A DNA stretch of 42,855 bases from Candidatus Jordarchaeum sp. JNZ_1113 (GCA_019057715.1 JAHLWW010000001.1:1-42855); one strand, 5' to 3'. Counted from the stretch's first letter, positions 8,062 to 15,536 are shown. Made by a program: numbers and translations. The notes: generated by a model not told the origin, from the letters alone.

Positions 8062-9411
8062 TTGAGCTTCAGAGTTGGAGGGGTTGTCCTTTCACGGCTT
8101 TTACTAGCGCTATCTGTCATTTTAACCCCGATTTACTTTCTGCTTTTATTTGCTTTTTCACCAGTCAAATTACGTCCTGCTCCTTTACCATTTGACATAG
8201 TAGTTGCCAATTATCCTTTATTTCATAGTATTTTGCAGTACTCTGGGTTTGAACAACCATGGATCATGGTGATTAACTACATTTTTGCTCCTCTTTTTTT
8301 CTCTCTTCCATGGCTTCTTTTCGTTGCCTTGAACCACGAAAGGATTATCAGAACCTTTGAGGTGCTGGACGCAACGACGACGATAGTTCCTCTAAGATAC
8401 AGAATTTTTTACGGTTTTAATACATTGCTTTTACTGGTATTTTTCCTTCTCCCCGCCTTATTCCCTGTTTTGAGCGTTGTTTCAAGCGTGATTCTCGTTG
8501 GCAGGGTGCTTAACACTAGTGAGTGGTTCTGGAGACATGGAAAGATAGTGAAAATAGCTACATGCATTATAGCCTTCACCGTCATATGTTGGGGACCAGT
8601 TTACCTGACCGCGTTATACTATTTGGAAAGGCTCCACGTTTTTCTAACTAGTTGGCTCTGGGACTTATGGGCAAACAACATGGTAATAACATACACTGTT
8701 TCCATGTGTATAGTTAACGCGCTGGCTATAGGGTCTATTGTGTGGCTAATATTTGCTGGCTCAGCCGAGTTTGAAGCTAAGACCTTCGGAGTCGCTTTAA
8801 CCAAGCCACCTTATAGAGCAATAGCCATACTTGAAGCGGTGTTCTTCATATTATTCATTTATATCGGATTGCCATACATTTACGTTCCGGGGTGGCCTCC
8901 TCGTTACCTTATTTGGGGAAGCAACCCGAGCATCTTATATGACAGAATAAATTACATTTGTTTAGGCTTAATATCACTAGTTACTCTGGTGGGAATGACT
9001 AAAGGTCTAAGAAGACGCACATTCAATTTCTCTCTTTTTGGATTGATTATAGCTGGAGGATTCCTAGGGTTAGACATGGTTACAGGTAACTACATTAGGA
9101 CGCTTGCCATCCTGCCAAAGATGCTTACACCGTTTATCCTGAGCGTTACTTTATCATCTCCTTGGGGGCTTTTAACGATGGATATAAACTATTTTTTGAA
9201 CCTTTATATCCCCTACTATGAGCTTCCGAGAGCTCTCATGCAGATCTACTTTTTTGGAGGTGCGCAGACAGCGCTTACCCTAGCTATGTACGTTGTGATG
9301 CTCATCCATAGCTCAGTGACTCACGTAACCAGCGCCATGACATTGACTGCGCTAATATGGGTTACCACGACCATTTACTGTTTCGCTAAGGCAGGGACAA
9401 CGAGGGGGTGA
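8062..9411 (+). CDS. Polytopic membrane protein, unknown function
   Basis: The 449-residue protein is hydrophobic throughout, with about ten or eleven probable membrane helices (for example residues 11-31, 71-91, 118-147, 163-185, 215-235, 255-275, 325-345 and 425-445). I see no transporter signature, no P-loop, no Cys cluster and no conserved charged motif inside the helices. Several Tyr/Trp-rich loops (YIYVPGWPPRYLIWGSNP) lie between helices. The TTG start is well supported by GGGAGG just upstream. The downstream coiled-coil gene begins 64 bases later on the same strand and may be its partner. It could be a permease or a membrane scaffold; the sequence does not decide. Confidence 0.7.
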   Translation: MSFRVGGVVLSRLLLALSVILTPIYFLLLFAFSPVKLRPAPLPFDIVVANYPLFHSILQYSGFEQPWIMVINYIFAPLFFSLPWLLFVALNHERIIRTFEVLDATTTIVPLRYRIFYGFNTLLLLVFFLLPALFPVLSVVSSVILVGRVLNTSEWFWRHGKIVKIATCIIAFTVICWGPVYLTALYYLERLHVFLTSWLWDLWANNMVITYTVSMCIVNALAIGSIVWLIFAGSAEFEAKTFGVALTKPPYRAIAILEAVFFILFIYIGLPYIYVPGWPPRYLIWGSNPSILYDRINYICLGLISLVTLVGMTKGLRRRTFNFSLFGLIIAGGFLGLDMVTGNYIRTLAILPKMLTPFILSVTLSSPWGLLTMDINYFLNLYIPYYELPRALMQIYFFGGAQTALTLAMYVVMLIHSSVTHVTSAMTLTALIWVTTTIYCFAKAGTTRG

Positions 9412-9453
9412 AAAATATGAGGGAGATACTTAATTTTTTATGTTCTTTCAGAG

Positions 9454-9469
9454 CCCCCTTGAAAGGGGG
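9454..9469 (+). promoter_or_regulatory. RNA hairpin overlapping the next gene's ribosome binding site
   Basis: CCCCCT-TGAA-AGGGGG is a perfect six-base-pair stem (9454-9459 with 9464-9469) with a UGAA tetraloop. The right arm is the G-run that serves as the Shine-Dalgarno sequence for the ATG at 9476. Folding would hide that site, so translation may be tuned by it. There is no T-run after it, so it does not look like a terminator. Confidence 0.5.
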
Positions 9470-9475
9470 GATTAT

Positions 9476-9802
9476 ATGGTTGTCAAGCTTAGTAAGGGTA
9501 AAGTTGACGAGAACGTGGTTAGATTTTTGTTGGAAGCTGTTTCGGATTTAGAGCAAAGGCTTAGAAAGATTGAAAGGCAAGTTGACGTTTTGATTCAAGA
9601 GCTTTACGGGTTTAGGCTTCTGGAGAATGGAGAAAGCAGGGTGGAGGAAAAGGCAGTTGCAATAGAGAGAAGAGATGACAAAGGAGAGAGACATGCTGAA
9701 GAGGAGAAAGGCGGAGTTAGAGTTAACATCGAAGCAGAAATAAAAGAAGTGAAGAAAGAACAAGTAAAAACAGTTATTCCAACGGTTAAATTAGCGTCAT
9801 GA
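9476..9802 (+). CDS. Small charged coiled-coil protein, hypothetical
   Basis: I do not recognise this 108-residue protein. Residues about 10-45 (VVRFLLEAVSDLEQRLRKIERQVDVLIQEL) have hydrophobic residues in a heptad pattern, indicating a coiled coil. The remainder is highly charged (Glu/Lys/Arg-rich), probably disordered, ending in VIPTVKLAS. The frame is open to an ATG at 9440, but the ATG at 9476 has a strong GGGGGGAT site directly upstream and starts at MVVKLSKGKVD. It follows the membrane protein gene by about 64 bases on the same strand and may be translated from the same transcript. Confidence 0.6.
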   Translation: MVVKLSKGKVDENVVRFLLEAVSDLEQRLRKIERQVDVLIQELYGFRLLENGESRVEEKAVAIERRDDKGERHAEEEKGGVRVNIEAEIKEVKKEQVKTVIPTVKLAS

Positions 9803-9885
9803 AAAAAGCAAGCTTCCTTGGGAAATGTATTTCTTCAATTGTAGTGATGGAAAGTTATTTATTTTACCTTCTGGAATTTTCCTAT

Positions 9886-9898
9886 ACCCTTAAAGGGT
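9886..9898. repeat. Palindrome ACCCTT-A-AAGGGT upstream of the RAM-domain gene
   Basis: This is a perfect 6+6 inverted repeat with one central base. It lies 20-30 bases downstream of the AT-rich TTATTTATTTT stretch (about 9854-9864), so it would sit at or next to the transcript start of the gene at 9914. That is the usual place for an archaeal repressor site. An operator role is inference. Confidence 0.4.
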
Positions 9899-9913
9899 TA
9901 AGGGGGTTTTAGG

Positions 9914-10159
9914 ATGGGGTTGAGTGCTTATGTGCTTATTAAGGTTGCCTCTGGTCATGAGAAGCCGGTTCTTTCGAGGCTGAGGGAGCTCAAAAATGTT
10001 GAGTGCGCGGACCTTGTCTATGGGATCTATGATATAATACTGAAGGTTAACGTGAAGAACGTTGAGGAGCTTGATGACTTCGTTTTCGGAGTAGTAAGGC
10101 AGATGGATGGCGTTATGGAGACAATGACGTGCATTTGCTCTGGCGGAGAAGAAGGCTAA
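9914..10159 (+). CDS. Stand-alone Lrp/AsnC ligand-binding (RAM) domain protein
   Basis: The 81-residue protein matches the C-terminal regulation-of-amino-acid-metabolism domain of Lrp/AsnC regulators, without their helix-turn-helix. It begins with the AYVLIKVASGHEKPVLSRL strand-helix, has the YGIYDIILKVNVKNVEELDDFV core with the conserved DI-x-L-x-V pattern, and ends with the METMTCICSG strand. Proteins of this kind form dimers and octamers that bind amino acids or related small molecules. They are thought to pair with full-length Lrp proteins or to sense ligands. The ATG follows the AAGGGGGTTTTAGG sequence. A palindrome at 9886-9898 lies just upstream. No full-length Lrp gene is in the window. 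Confidence 0.85.
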   Translation: MGLSAYVLIKVASGHEKPVLSRLRELKNVECADLVYGIYDIILKVNVKNVEELDDFVFGVVRQMDGVMETMTCICSGGEEG

Positions 10160-10256
10160 ACTTGGTTACTAGCGCACCATGGACTAAGATGACTGGCAGA
10201 AGATTTTTTAGAGAAATTCTAATATCAAATTTAACTTAAGCGTGGAGGAGAAAGTT

Positions 10257-10616
10257 ATGAGCGGGAGTGTTGTGAAACCTGCAATACCGTTGCAGCTTAA
10301 AGGTTTGGCTGATCTAGTCAGGTTGCTGGTAACGTGGAGCAGGGAGCGGGGAACACATATATTCTACTTTGAGAAAGGCGGCAAGCATATTTACGGCGCT
10401 TTAATAGGGAGTTTTCCAGGCTACTATGAGCTAAGAGGGCTCCCATTGTTTATGTATATCGCAGATAAAGAGCCGCCTAAAGGAAACTTTATACGTTATG
10501 TCGGACACCAAGAGGAGAAAATAGAATTTGTTGATGCAGTGGAGGTCGACCCGAAGGCGACTTTTATACCAATAATTCGTCTCGCTAATCCTCCAGTTTT
10601 CGTAGGAGAGCTATGA
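10257..10616 (+). CDS. Hypothetical archaeal protein
   Basis: I cannot assign this 119-residue protein to a named family. It looks like a small alpha/beta protein: a helix (LADLVRLLVTWSRERG), then beta-rich segments (THIFYFEKGGKHIYGALIGSF, YYELRGLPLFMYIAD), and a final stretch ending in IPIIRLANPPVFVGEL. There are no Cys residues, signal peptide or membrane helices. The ATG at 10257 has GTGGAGGAG upstream; the open frame five codons further up (10242) would include the ribosome binding site, so I left it out. Its last 121 bases are overlapped by the opposite-strand methyltransferase gene. Confidence 0.65.
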   Translation: MSGSVVKPAIPLQLKGLADLVRLLVTWSRERGTHIFYFEKGGKHIYGALIGSFPGYYELRGLPLFMYIADKEPPKGNFIRYVGHQEEKIEFVDAVEVDPKATFIPIIRLANPPVFVGEL

Positions 10617-11428
10617 TTTAACTGCGTCCCGGATTTATAGTTGCTTTTAATTTTCTTGCAAAGCGCAGTAAAGAGAGGTGAAAGAAGAGCCAAAAACCAG
10701 GTAACAACTCTTAATCTTGTTATGCGGGTTATGAACTTAATGGCAGGTGCATCTTCATAGAGTAGCCAGTATGGATGGTTAATTATGTGTGCGAAGCCGT
10801 TTTCTGTAAGTAATTTGGCGAGTTGCTTGTATGTTACGAGTGAAGGCAGTTCAGCATTGACCTTAAGCATCATCGAAGCGATCTTATTCGCGATCTTCCT
10901 GGGAAGTAAAGTTAACCCGATTATTCCGGTGTGTGGCTCCACGGGATATAGCCTGTTGGGTGTTGTTAGAAAGAGACGTCCTTCATCGTCGAGGACTGAA
11001 TGAATTTCTTTAAGCAATTTGTGTTTGTCTTCAACATGTTCCAGGACGTCATTGCATATGGTCAAGTTGAAGCATCCTTCTTTAAATGGCAGGTTTAGGC
11101 CGCTAGCTAGGATAAAGTCGATTACGCCGTTCTTCGCTTTTTTAGCGTTTAGTTTTGCAAGTTGAATTGCAAGAGAATTTATTTCGATTCCGACAACTTG
11201 GTTAGCATGATTTGCTAACGTTAAGCATGCTCCTCCTACTCCGCAACCCACGTCGAGAACCCTTAGCCCAGAGACGCTTCTAAGAAACACTCTCATTTTT
11301 GCGACGTAAGTTTCAGCTCTTCTTTCAGCGTTTTTAAACCATGAGAACCATGCTTCATAGTTTCCGAGGGACTTTAATGGTTCAAGACTACGCCTCAATG
11401 CCTCCTCGAACTCTATTATTTCGCTCAT
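10496..11428 (-). CDS. Class I SAM-dependent methyltransferase with antisense-encoded tail
   Basis: The 310-residue protein has the Rossmann methyltransferase motifs: motif I VLDVGCGVGGACL (58-70), the acidic residue IEIN at the end of strand 2, an ASGLNLPF motif II region, and the NDVLEHVEDKHKLLKEIHSVL stretch after motif III, as in UbiE/UbiG-like methyltransferases. The substrate is unknown. A hydrophobic segment near VVTWFLALLSPLFTALC (241-257) could be amphipathic or membrane-associated. The expected domain ends around residue 270; the last 40 residues (NHSSPTKTGG to the end) are encoded antisense to the 3' end of the neighbouring gene and look unstructured. The start is an ATG; no strong Shine-Dalgarno is seen. 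A divergent gene begins at 11524. Confidence 0.8.
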   Translation of the reverse strand: MSEIIEFEEALRRSLEPLKSLGNYEAWFSWFKNAERRAETYVAKMRVFLRSVSGLRVLDVGCGVGGACLTLANHANQVVGIEINSLAIQLAKLNAKKAKNGVIDFILASGLNLPFKEGCFNLTICNDVLEHVEDKHKLLKEIHSVLDDEGRLFLTTPNRLYPVEPHTGIIGLTLLPRKIANKIASMMLKVNAELPSLVTYKQLAKLLTENGFAHIINHPYWLLYEDAPAIKFITRITRLRVVTWFLALLSPLFTALCKKIKSNYKSGTQLNHSSPTKTGGLARRIIGIKVAFGSTSTASTNSIFSSWCPT

Positions 11429-11523
11429 TAGTAGCCCTCCGTAGGGGGAATCATAGAAAGATTATTTTTTAGGTTTAAATTAGTTTTCTGGGAGAAAAGA
11501 ATAAGTCTTAGAGCTGAGCTGAG

Positions 11524-12447
11524 TTGAACGTTATCGCATCGTGTGGCAAGGTAAAGATATACAGGTGTAAAACGAATTATTTCTCTTTGTTTAATAGTCC
11601 CTATTACGCTCATAGTTATGGAGGGGCGATCGACATTTATTTCTTAGATGAGGAGCGCGTTTTTCCATGTTTAACCCCTGGTAGGATTGTCGGTATTAGA
11701 ACAGTTAAAGCGGCATCTATGAAAAAGTTCTATCATAGTGACTTTGATTATGTGACGCTGATCGAGAGCAGAGAAGACCCAAGTTTAATTGTCAGAATAA
11801 TGCATATTAAACCATTCGTGAAGGAAGGAGAACACTTAAATGTAGGAAGACCCGTGGGGGAGCCTTTGCGGAGCGGCTTTTTTGATCCTTGGACAAGTTT
11901 ACACGCTCACTTAGAGATAAAAACTCCCGATTACGCCTTTAGAGCGAAAGGCTCCCTCCCTATAGACTTGAAGATCGATGGTGAAGTTGAAGGTGAAGCG
12001 GTGGAGGATATTCTCTTTAGGGTAGTCCATGTCAACGATTTTTTTGTGCTGGTAGAGCTTGAAGAAGGATGCACGGTAAGGTTAGGAGAAGTTAGAGGGT
12101 TAGGAGTCAAGATCGGAGGGAGCATTGGAATTCTCGATTGCGGTTTCCCTCACTATGCAAGGGGGGGAGTTATGCTTGCTCAGGGGAGTAAGGTACAATT
12201 AGGCGACCAGGTTAAGCTTGGTGGTCTAGTTATAGGGAGAGTAAATGGTTTTATACATAATGGAGCCCGAGTTCTCTTAGAGAAAGTTTCTCTGGAATGT
12301 GAGGGGGTTCGGTTGAGAGGGATTTCTGCTTTTCTAAGTTTAAATGAGAAATGCTTAATGAAATTAATCCCTTTAAAGGGAGAGAAAGTAGAGTTCAAGA
12401 AGGGAGAAATCATTCGGTTAGAGTTTAACAAGGAGGGTTTCCGTTGA
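11524..12447 (+). CDS. M23/LytM-like domain protein, putative metallopeptidase
   Basis: The N-terminal part of this 307-residue protein matches the zinc metallopeptidase M23 fold: His30 and Asp37 in AHSYGGAIDIYF, a PGRIVG turn, the His94-containing strand MHIKPFVKEGEHLNVGRPVG, and His127/His129 in LHAHLEIKTPD, equivalent to the family H-x-H metal/catalytic pair. Bacterial relatives cut peptidoglycan. Here there is no signal peptide or membrane helix, so the protein should be cytoplasmic and the role is unclear. The second half (from about 150) is beta-rich with repeated glycines and may be a biotinyl/barrel-like domain. The start is TTG with a weak ribosome binding site; the true start could differ. 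The stop overlaps the start of the LplB-like gene by four bases (TTGA), so the two are probably coupled. Confidence 0.7.
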   Translation: MNVIASCGKVKIYRCKTNYFSLFNSPYYAHSYGGAIDIYFLDEERVFPCLTPGRIVGIRTVKAASMKKFYHSDFDYVTLIESREDPSLIVRIMHIKPFVKEGEHLNVGRPVGEPLRSGFFDPWTSLHAHLEIKTPDYAFRAKGSLPIDLKIDGEVEGEAVEDILFRVVHVNDFFVLVELEEGCTVRLGEVRGLGVKIGGSIGILDCGFPHYARGGVMLAQGSKVQLGDQVKLGGLVIGRVNGFIHNGARVLLEKVSLECEGVRLRGISAFLSLNEKCLMKLIPLKGEKVEFKKGEIIRLEFNKEGFR

Positions 12448-12725
12448 CTGGAAACGCTAGGTTAAAGGTTCCAGGAGGAAAAATGATAGAGGCGGAGGTA
12501 GAGTTAGAGGGAAAATTGATAAGATATGTGCGGATAACAGGTGACTTTTATTTTCATCCTGAGGAGGAACTTGAAGAGCTGGAAGAAACATTGAAGGGGG
12601 CACCTATCCATGCATTATATGAACTTGTCGAAAAGTTTCTTAAAGAGAAAAAGGTTACGCTTGTTGGGATTGATGCAAAAGACATCGTCAAAGTGATACT
12701 TAATGCAGCTGGGCAACGAGATTAA
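12444..12725 (+). CDS. lplB: Lipoate-protein ligase accessory subunit (LplB / LplA C-terminal domain)
   Basis: This 93-residue protein matches the small separate subunit of archaeal lipoate-protein ligase, known from Thermoplasma acidophilum, where LplB is needed for lipoyl-AMP formation by LplA. The diagnostic segments are VPGGKMIEAEVELEG, RYVRITGDFYFHPEEELEELE, and the C-terminal helix VEKFLKEKKVTLVGIDAKDIVKVI. It implies that the organism attaches lipoate to the glycine cleavage H protein or to a 2-oxoacid dehydrogenase. The catalytic LplA-N partner is not in the window. The TTG start overlaps the stop of the M23-like gene. It converges on coaBC with only seven bases between stops. Confidence 0.85.
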   Translation: MTGNARLKVPGGKMIEAEVELEGKLIRYVRITGDFYFHPEEELEELEETLKGAPIHALYELVEKFLKEKKVTLVGIDAKDIVKVILNAAGQRD

Positions 12726-12732
12726 TTTATTT

Positions 12733-14046
12733 TTAGAGAGATTCACGAGTTTGACTTATTAATTCTTCTGATATTATTTTTTCTTTGCCTTCCCAGAGTT
12801 CTTCAAGAATTAAGTCAAAGATTCTCGAAGCCACAATTTTTTTGTTCGAGAGAGAAATGTGATGAACGTTTTCCCTTTTATCTATTACGTAGACTTCGTT
12901 GGATTCTGCGGAGAAGCCTGCGTTCGGCTTTGACACGTCGTTGGCGACTATCATATCCAAGTTTGCGTTTCTAAGTTTTTTTATCGCTCGTGAAATTAGC
13001 TCTTCTTTTGAGACCCCGTACTCTGCTTTAAACCCAACTAAGAAGGCCTTTGGTGCAGCTAATCTTATAGCGTCTATCACTTTAGGCAAAGGCTTCAGGG
13101 AGATTTGGAGGTTCTCTTTTCCAGATGGTATTTTTTCGTTAACCTTGCTTTCAGGGGCATAATCTGAGACCGCCGCGGCGCATATTATTATGTCATAGCA
13201 TTTTTCTCCTACTTCGGAGAGAGCGGCATCTAGCATTTCCTTTGTGGTTTCAACTCTAATGACCTTAACGTTGAAAGGAGGCTCCGCCGTTCCGGGACCA
13301 TATATGAGGGTTACCTCTGCGCCTCGGAGAGCTGCTTCTTCCGCCAGCGCGACGCCCATCTTGCCACTACTAGGATTACTAATGTACCTTACTGCATCTA
13401 TGTATTCTCGTGTTGGTCCTCCAGTGATTAAAACCTTTAGTCCTTTCATGTCCTTTTTCTTTGAGAGAATTTCGATTACCCTAGCTACTATCGTGTTTAT
13501 GTGGGCGATTTTCGCTTTTCCTTCTTCAAAGCGGGGGCCTATTATTTCGATTCCATACGCTTCTAGGCGTTTTAGGTTTTCTAGTATTATTGGGTGGTGG
13601 TACATCGACTCGTGCATTGCAGGCACAACCACTACAGGGATCTTCGCGCCTATCGCCGTTGTGACTACCGTGGTAACGGGAGTGTCGTCAATGCCGTAAG
13701 CGATCTTGCTTATTGTATTTGCTGTGGCTGGAGCAACGAGCACTATGGAAACGGCGTTTGGGTGTTCTCCAGCAAGAGAGATGTGCTCTACCATTCCAGT
13801 TAGCTCGGTTACAACAGGATTTCCTGTAGCCCACTCCATTAGCGCGGGGGAGATCAGTTTTGTAGCTGCAGGCGACATCACCGCATATACTTCTGCCCCG
13901 TGACGCATTAATTCTCTAGCAATTATTGGACATTCTACTGCCGCCACGCTACCTGTTATGCAAAGAGCGATCTTTTTCCCCTTAAGGATCTGGCTTTTAG
14001 TCCCGATGATCTGCTTCGAGGTGTGTTCGGGAAGCAATAATAACAA
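12733..14046 (-). CDS. coaBC: Bifunctional phosphopantothenoylcysteine decarboxylase / phosphopantothenate-cysteine ligase
   Basis: CoaBC makes 4'-phosphopantetheine in two steps: joining cysteine to 4'-phosphopantothenate, then decarboxylating the product. The N-terminal flavoprotein half shows ITGSVAAVE (FMN phosphate), the catalytic His in MVEHISLAGE, APATANTISKIAYGIDD and PAMHESMYHHP. The C-terminal ligase half shows LITGGPTREYIDAVRYISNPSSGKMG, the AAAVSDY segment, the FKAEY lysine and the IVANDVS motif. The 437-residue length is normal. The start is uncertain: TTG 14046 gives a leucine-rich leader and the conserved region begins about 20 residues in. It works directly downstream of the phosphopantothenate synthetase encoded at 16540-17337, though it is transcribed separately on the other strand. 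Confidence 0.94.
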   Translation of the reverse strand: MLLLLPEHTSKQIIGTKSQILKGKKIALCITGSVAAVECPIIARELMRHGAEVYAVMSPAATKLISPALMEWATGNPVVTELTGMVEHISLAGEHPNAVSIVLVAPATANTISKIAYGIDDTPVTTVVTTAIGAKIPVVVVPAMHESMYHHPIILENLKRLEAYGIEIIGPRFEEGKAKIAHINTIVARVIEILSKKKDMKGLKVLITGGPTREYIDAVRYISNPSSGKMGVALAEEAALRGAEVTLIYGPGTAEPPFNVKVIRVETTKEMLDAALSEVGEKCYDIIICAAAVSDYAPESKVNEKIPSGKENLQISLKPLPKVIDAIRLAAPKAFLVGFKAEYGVSKEELISRAIKKLRNANLDMIVANDVSKPNAGFSAESNEVYVIDKRENVHHISLSNKKIVASRIFDLILEELWEGKEKIISEELISQTRESL

Positions 14047-14100
14047 CCCCGAAGTGATAGTGTAAATTCACGTTTCAAGTTAACCTTTAGACAACAGGCA

Positions 14101-14180
14101 TATTTAAGCTTTTAAACACAAAAAAAGTAGTATAAATAGTCTTTAAATTTACTCCAAAAATAAATAAAATAAAAATATAC
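14101..14180 (-). terminator. T-rich tract: likely tfb terminator and coaBC promoter region
   Basis: Read on the minus strand this stretch is rich in T, including a run of seven T at 14120-14126 and TATTTTTATTTTATTTATTTT nearer the tfb stop. Such oligo-T tracts end transcription in archaea without a hairpin. Just after it come TTTAAAAGC (14108-14116) and TTAAATA (14101-14107), which could be the TATA box of coaBC about 60 bases before its start. Confidence 0.4.
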
Positions 14181-14224
14181 TATACAACAAGAAACATGCG
14201 ATGAGATATATGATTACTCCCACA

Positions 14225-15199
14225 TTAATGCGTCCTGGTCAAGTGTGAGTTACCGAGATATTTTGGTTTTAGGACAGCGTTGTAATGGTCTCTGAGGCTA
14301 TATTCTGCTACACCTAAAGACTGCGCAATCAATTTCTGTGTCAAAATGGAGGAGCAACCTCTCCGGAGTGCTAGAAGTTTATCGGCACAGTATATTACTG
14401 CCGCAGTGAAAATGTATGGTCTTCTTCCGCCTTTCTCCTTCTTCGTCTCGGCGAGGATCCTCATGCACATACTTATTAGCTCTCTTCTGTAATCCTCAAC
14501 ACTCATCCCTTTTTCCTCTAGTTTGAGAATGACATTTTTCGATCCTAGCAGGGCGTTTATCGCTCTTGGAAGGTATTCTTCACTTCTACGCAGTGTTTGA
14601 TGTACACCTGTAACTTTTCGGATTAAAAATGCTGCCTTCAGCAACTTTTTTGGGGCAACTTTGTATCCCATCGATTTGAAGGCTTCTGTTATTTCTATTA
14701 GTGTTACCGGCGCATGCGTTTTCTGCTCTCTTACGGCGTGAAGGAGGCATGCTGCCATGAGGAGTATGTGGTTACTAACTTTTAGTTGCTGGATGGCACG
14801 TTTGTACAAGTTTATTGCGCGCTCCCTTACAATGGCTGGGAGATCAAGGCGTTCAGATACATATTTGAGTGCAGAGAACGCTCTATAGTGCGTCGCACAT
14901 AGAGTTCTCATCTTGTCTTGAATAGCTTTGATTTTCAGTCTTTTGTAGATGGCTTGGCTTTTAGGTGAAACCATATTACCCTTCGAGTCTCTAAAGATGA
15001 AGGCGTCTTTGTAATCAATGTAACTTCCTACTTGAGTTTCAGGGTACACCCATGCACCTCTAGTATGCTCCTTTGAGGATATGTAGAAAAGAGGGGATAC
15101 TATGTGTCGCTCAACGACAAGCCCGCAGTTTGGGCATACATAATAACCTTCATATTCTACAGCGTCCACGTCACATTCCTGGCATTTCAAAAGGGACAC
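14225..15199 (-). CDS. tfb: Transcription initiation factor B paralogue
   Basis: TFB bridges TBP-bound DNA to RNA polymerase. This protein of about 324 residues has the N-terminal zinc ribbon CQEC...CPNCG and two cyclin-like repeats (roughly residues 95-180 and 195-300, with RAINLYKRA and YCADKLLALRRG helices) and a C-terminal HTH-like end (TQKLIAQSLGVAEYSLRDHY). It is divergent: the linker between ribbon and core, where canonical TFBs have an E-W-R-AF-like B-reader motif, reads PLFYISSKEHTRGAWVYPETQ. I therefore expect a specialised second TFB rather than the housekeeping one. The frame extends to a GTG at 15226; I chose GTG 15199 because AGGGTG lies at correct spacing. It is divergent from the pantoate kinase operon. 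Confidence 0.86.
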   Translation of the reverse strand: MSLLKCQECDVDAVEYEGYYVCPNCGLVVERHIVSPLFYISSKEHTRGAWVYPETQVGSYIDYKDAFIFRDSKGNMVSPKSQAIYKRLKIKAIQDKMRTLCATHYRAFSALKYVSERLDLPAIVRERAINLYKRAIQQLKVSNHILLMAACLLHAVREQKTHAPVTLIEITEAFKSMGYKVAPKKLLKAAFLIRKVTGVHQTLRRSEEYLPRAINALLGSKNVILKLEEKGMSVEDYRRELISMCMRILAETKKEKGGRRPYIFTAAVIYCADKLLALRRGCSSILTQKLIAQSLGVAEYSLRDHYNAVLKPKYLGNSHLTRTH

Positions 15200-15470
15200 A
15201 CGTAACACCCTTAACGGGAAACCCACACCGAAAATTAATCTCTTTTCAGGATGAGGAGGAAGCTATAGAGGACTGTGTGGTACCATAAGAAAACCATTAA
15301 GACTCTTTAAGAAGAAAGAGGTAAAGTAGACTAAAAAAGAGCAACGAGCAACTAAGTTAGGTCATCGTATACGCCTTGAATCTTTAGCCTGGCCAATCTG
15401 AAAATCTTGCGTAATACTCTTTAAAGGGATGTAAAATGTTCCCCTGCGTGTAATTAGTTTAAGCTTCAAG

Positions 15471-15511
15471 TGAAAGCGAATAAGCGTATTTACCTATGCT
15501 TTCGCTTTTCA
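15471..15511. repeat. Imperfect inverted repeat upstream of the CoA operon promoter
   Basis: The arms TGAAAGCGAATAAGCGTA (15471-15488) and TATGCTTTCGCTTTTCA (15495-15511) pair around a TTTACC loop, with a one-base bulge on each side and one G-T pair. It lies just upstream of the TATA-like box for pantoate kinase, so it is a candidate binding site for a regulator or an RNA stem from an upstream start. Function is inferred only from position. Confidence 0.45.
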
Positions 15512-15524
15512 TCAAAGAAAAAGT

Positions 15525-15536
15525 CTTATATTTTTT
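15525..15536 (+). promoter_or_regulatory. TATA-like box of the pantoate kinase operon
   Basis: CTTATATTTTTT is the best box in the region. The transcript would start near 15557, about 27 bases before the ATG at 15584. Confidence 0.4.

Noticed and set aside
9454-9469. The GC-rich hairpin read as a terminator of the membrane protein gene
   Set aside because: No T-run follows it and it overlaps the next gene's ribosome binding site, so a translational role fits better.
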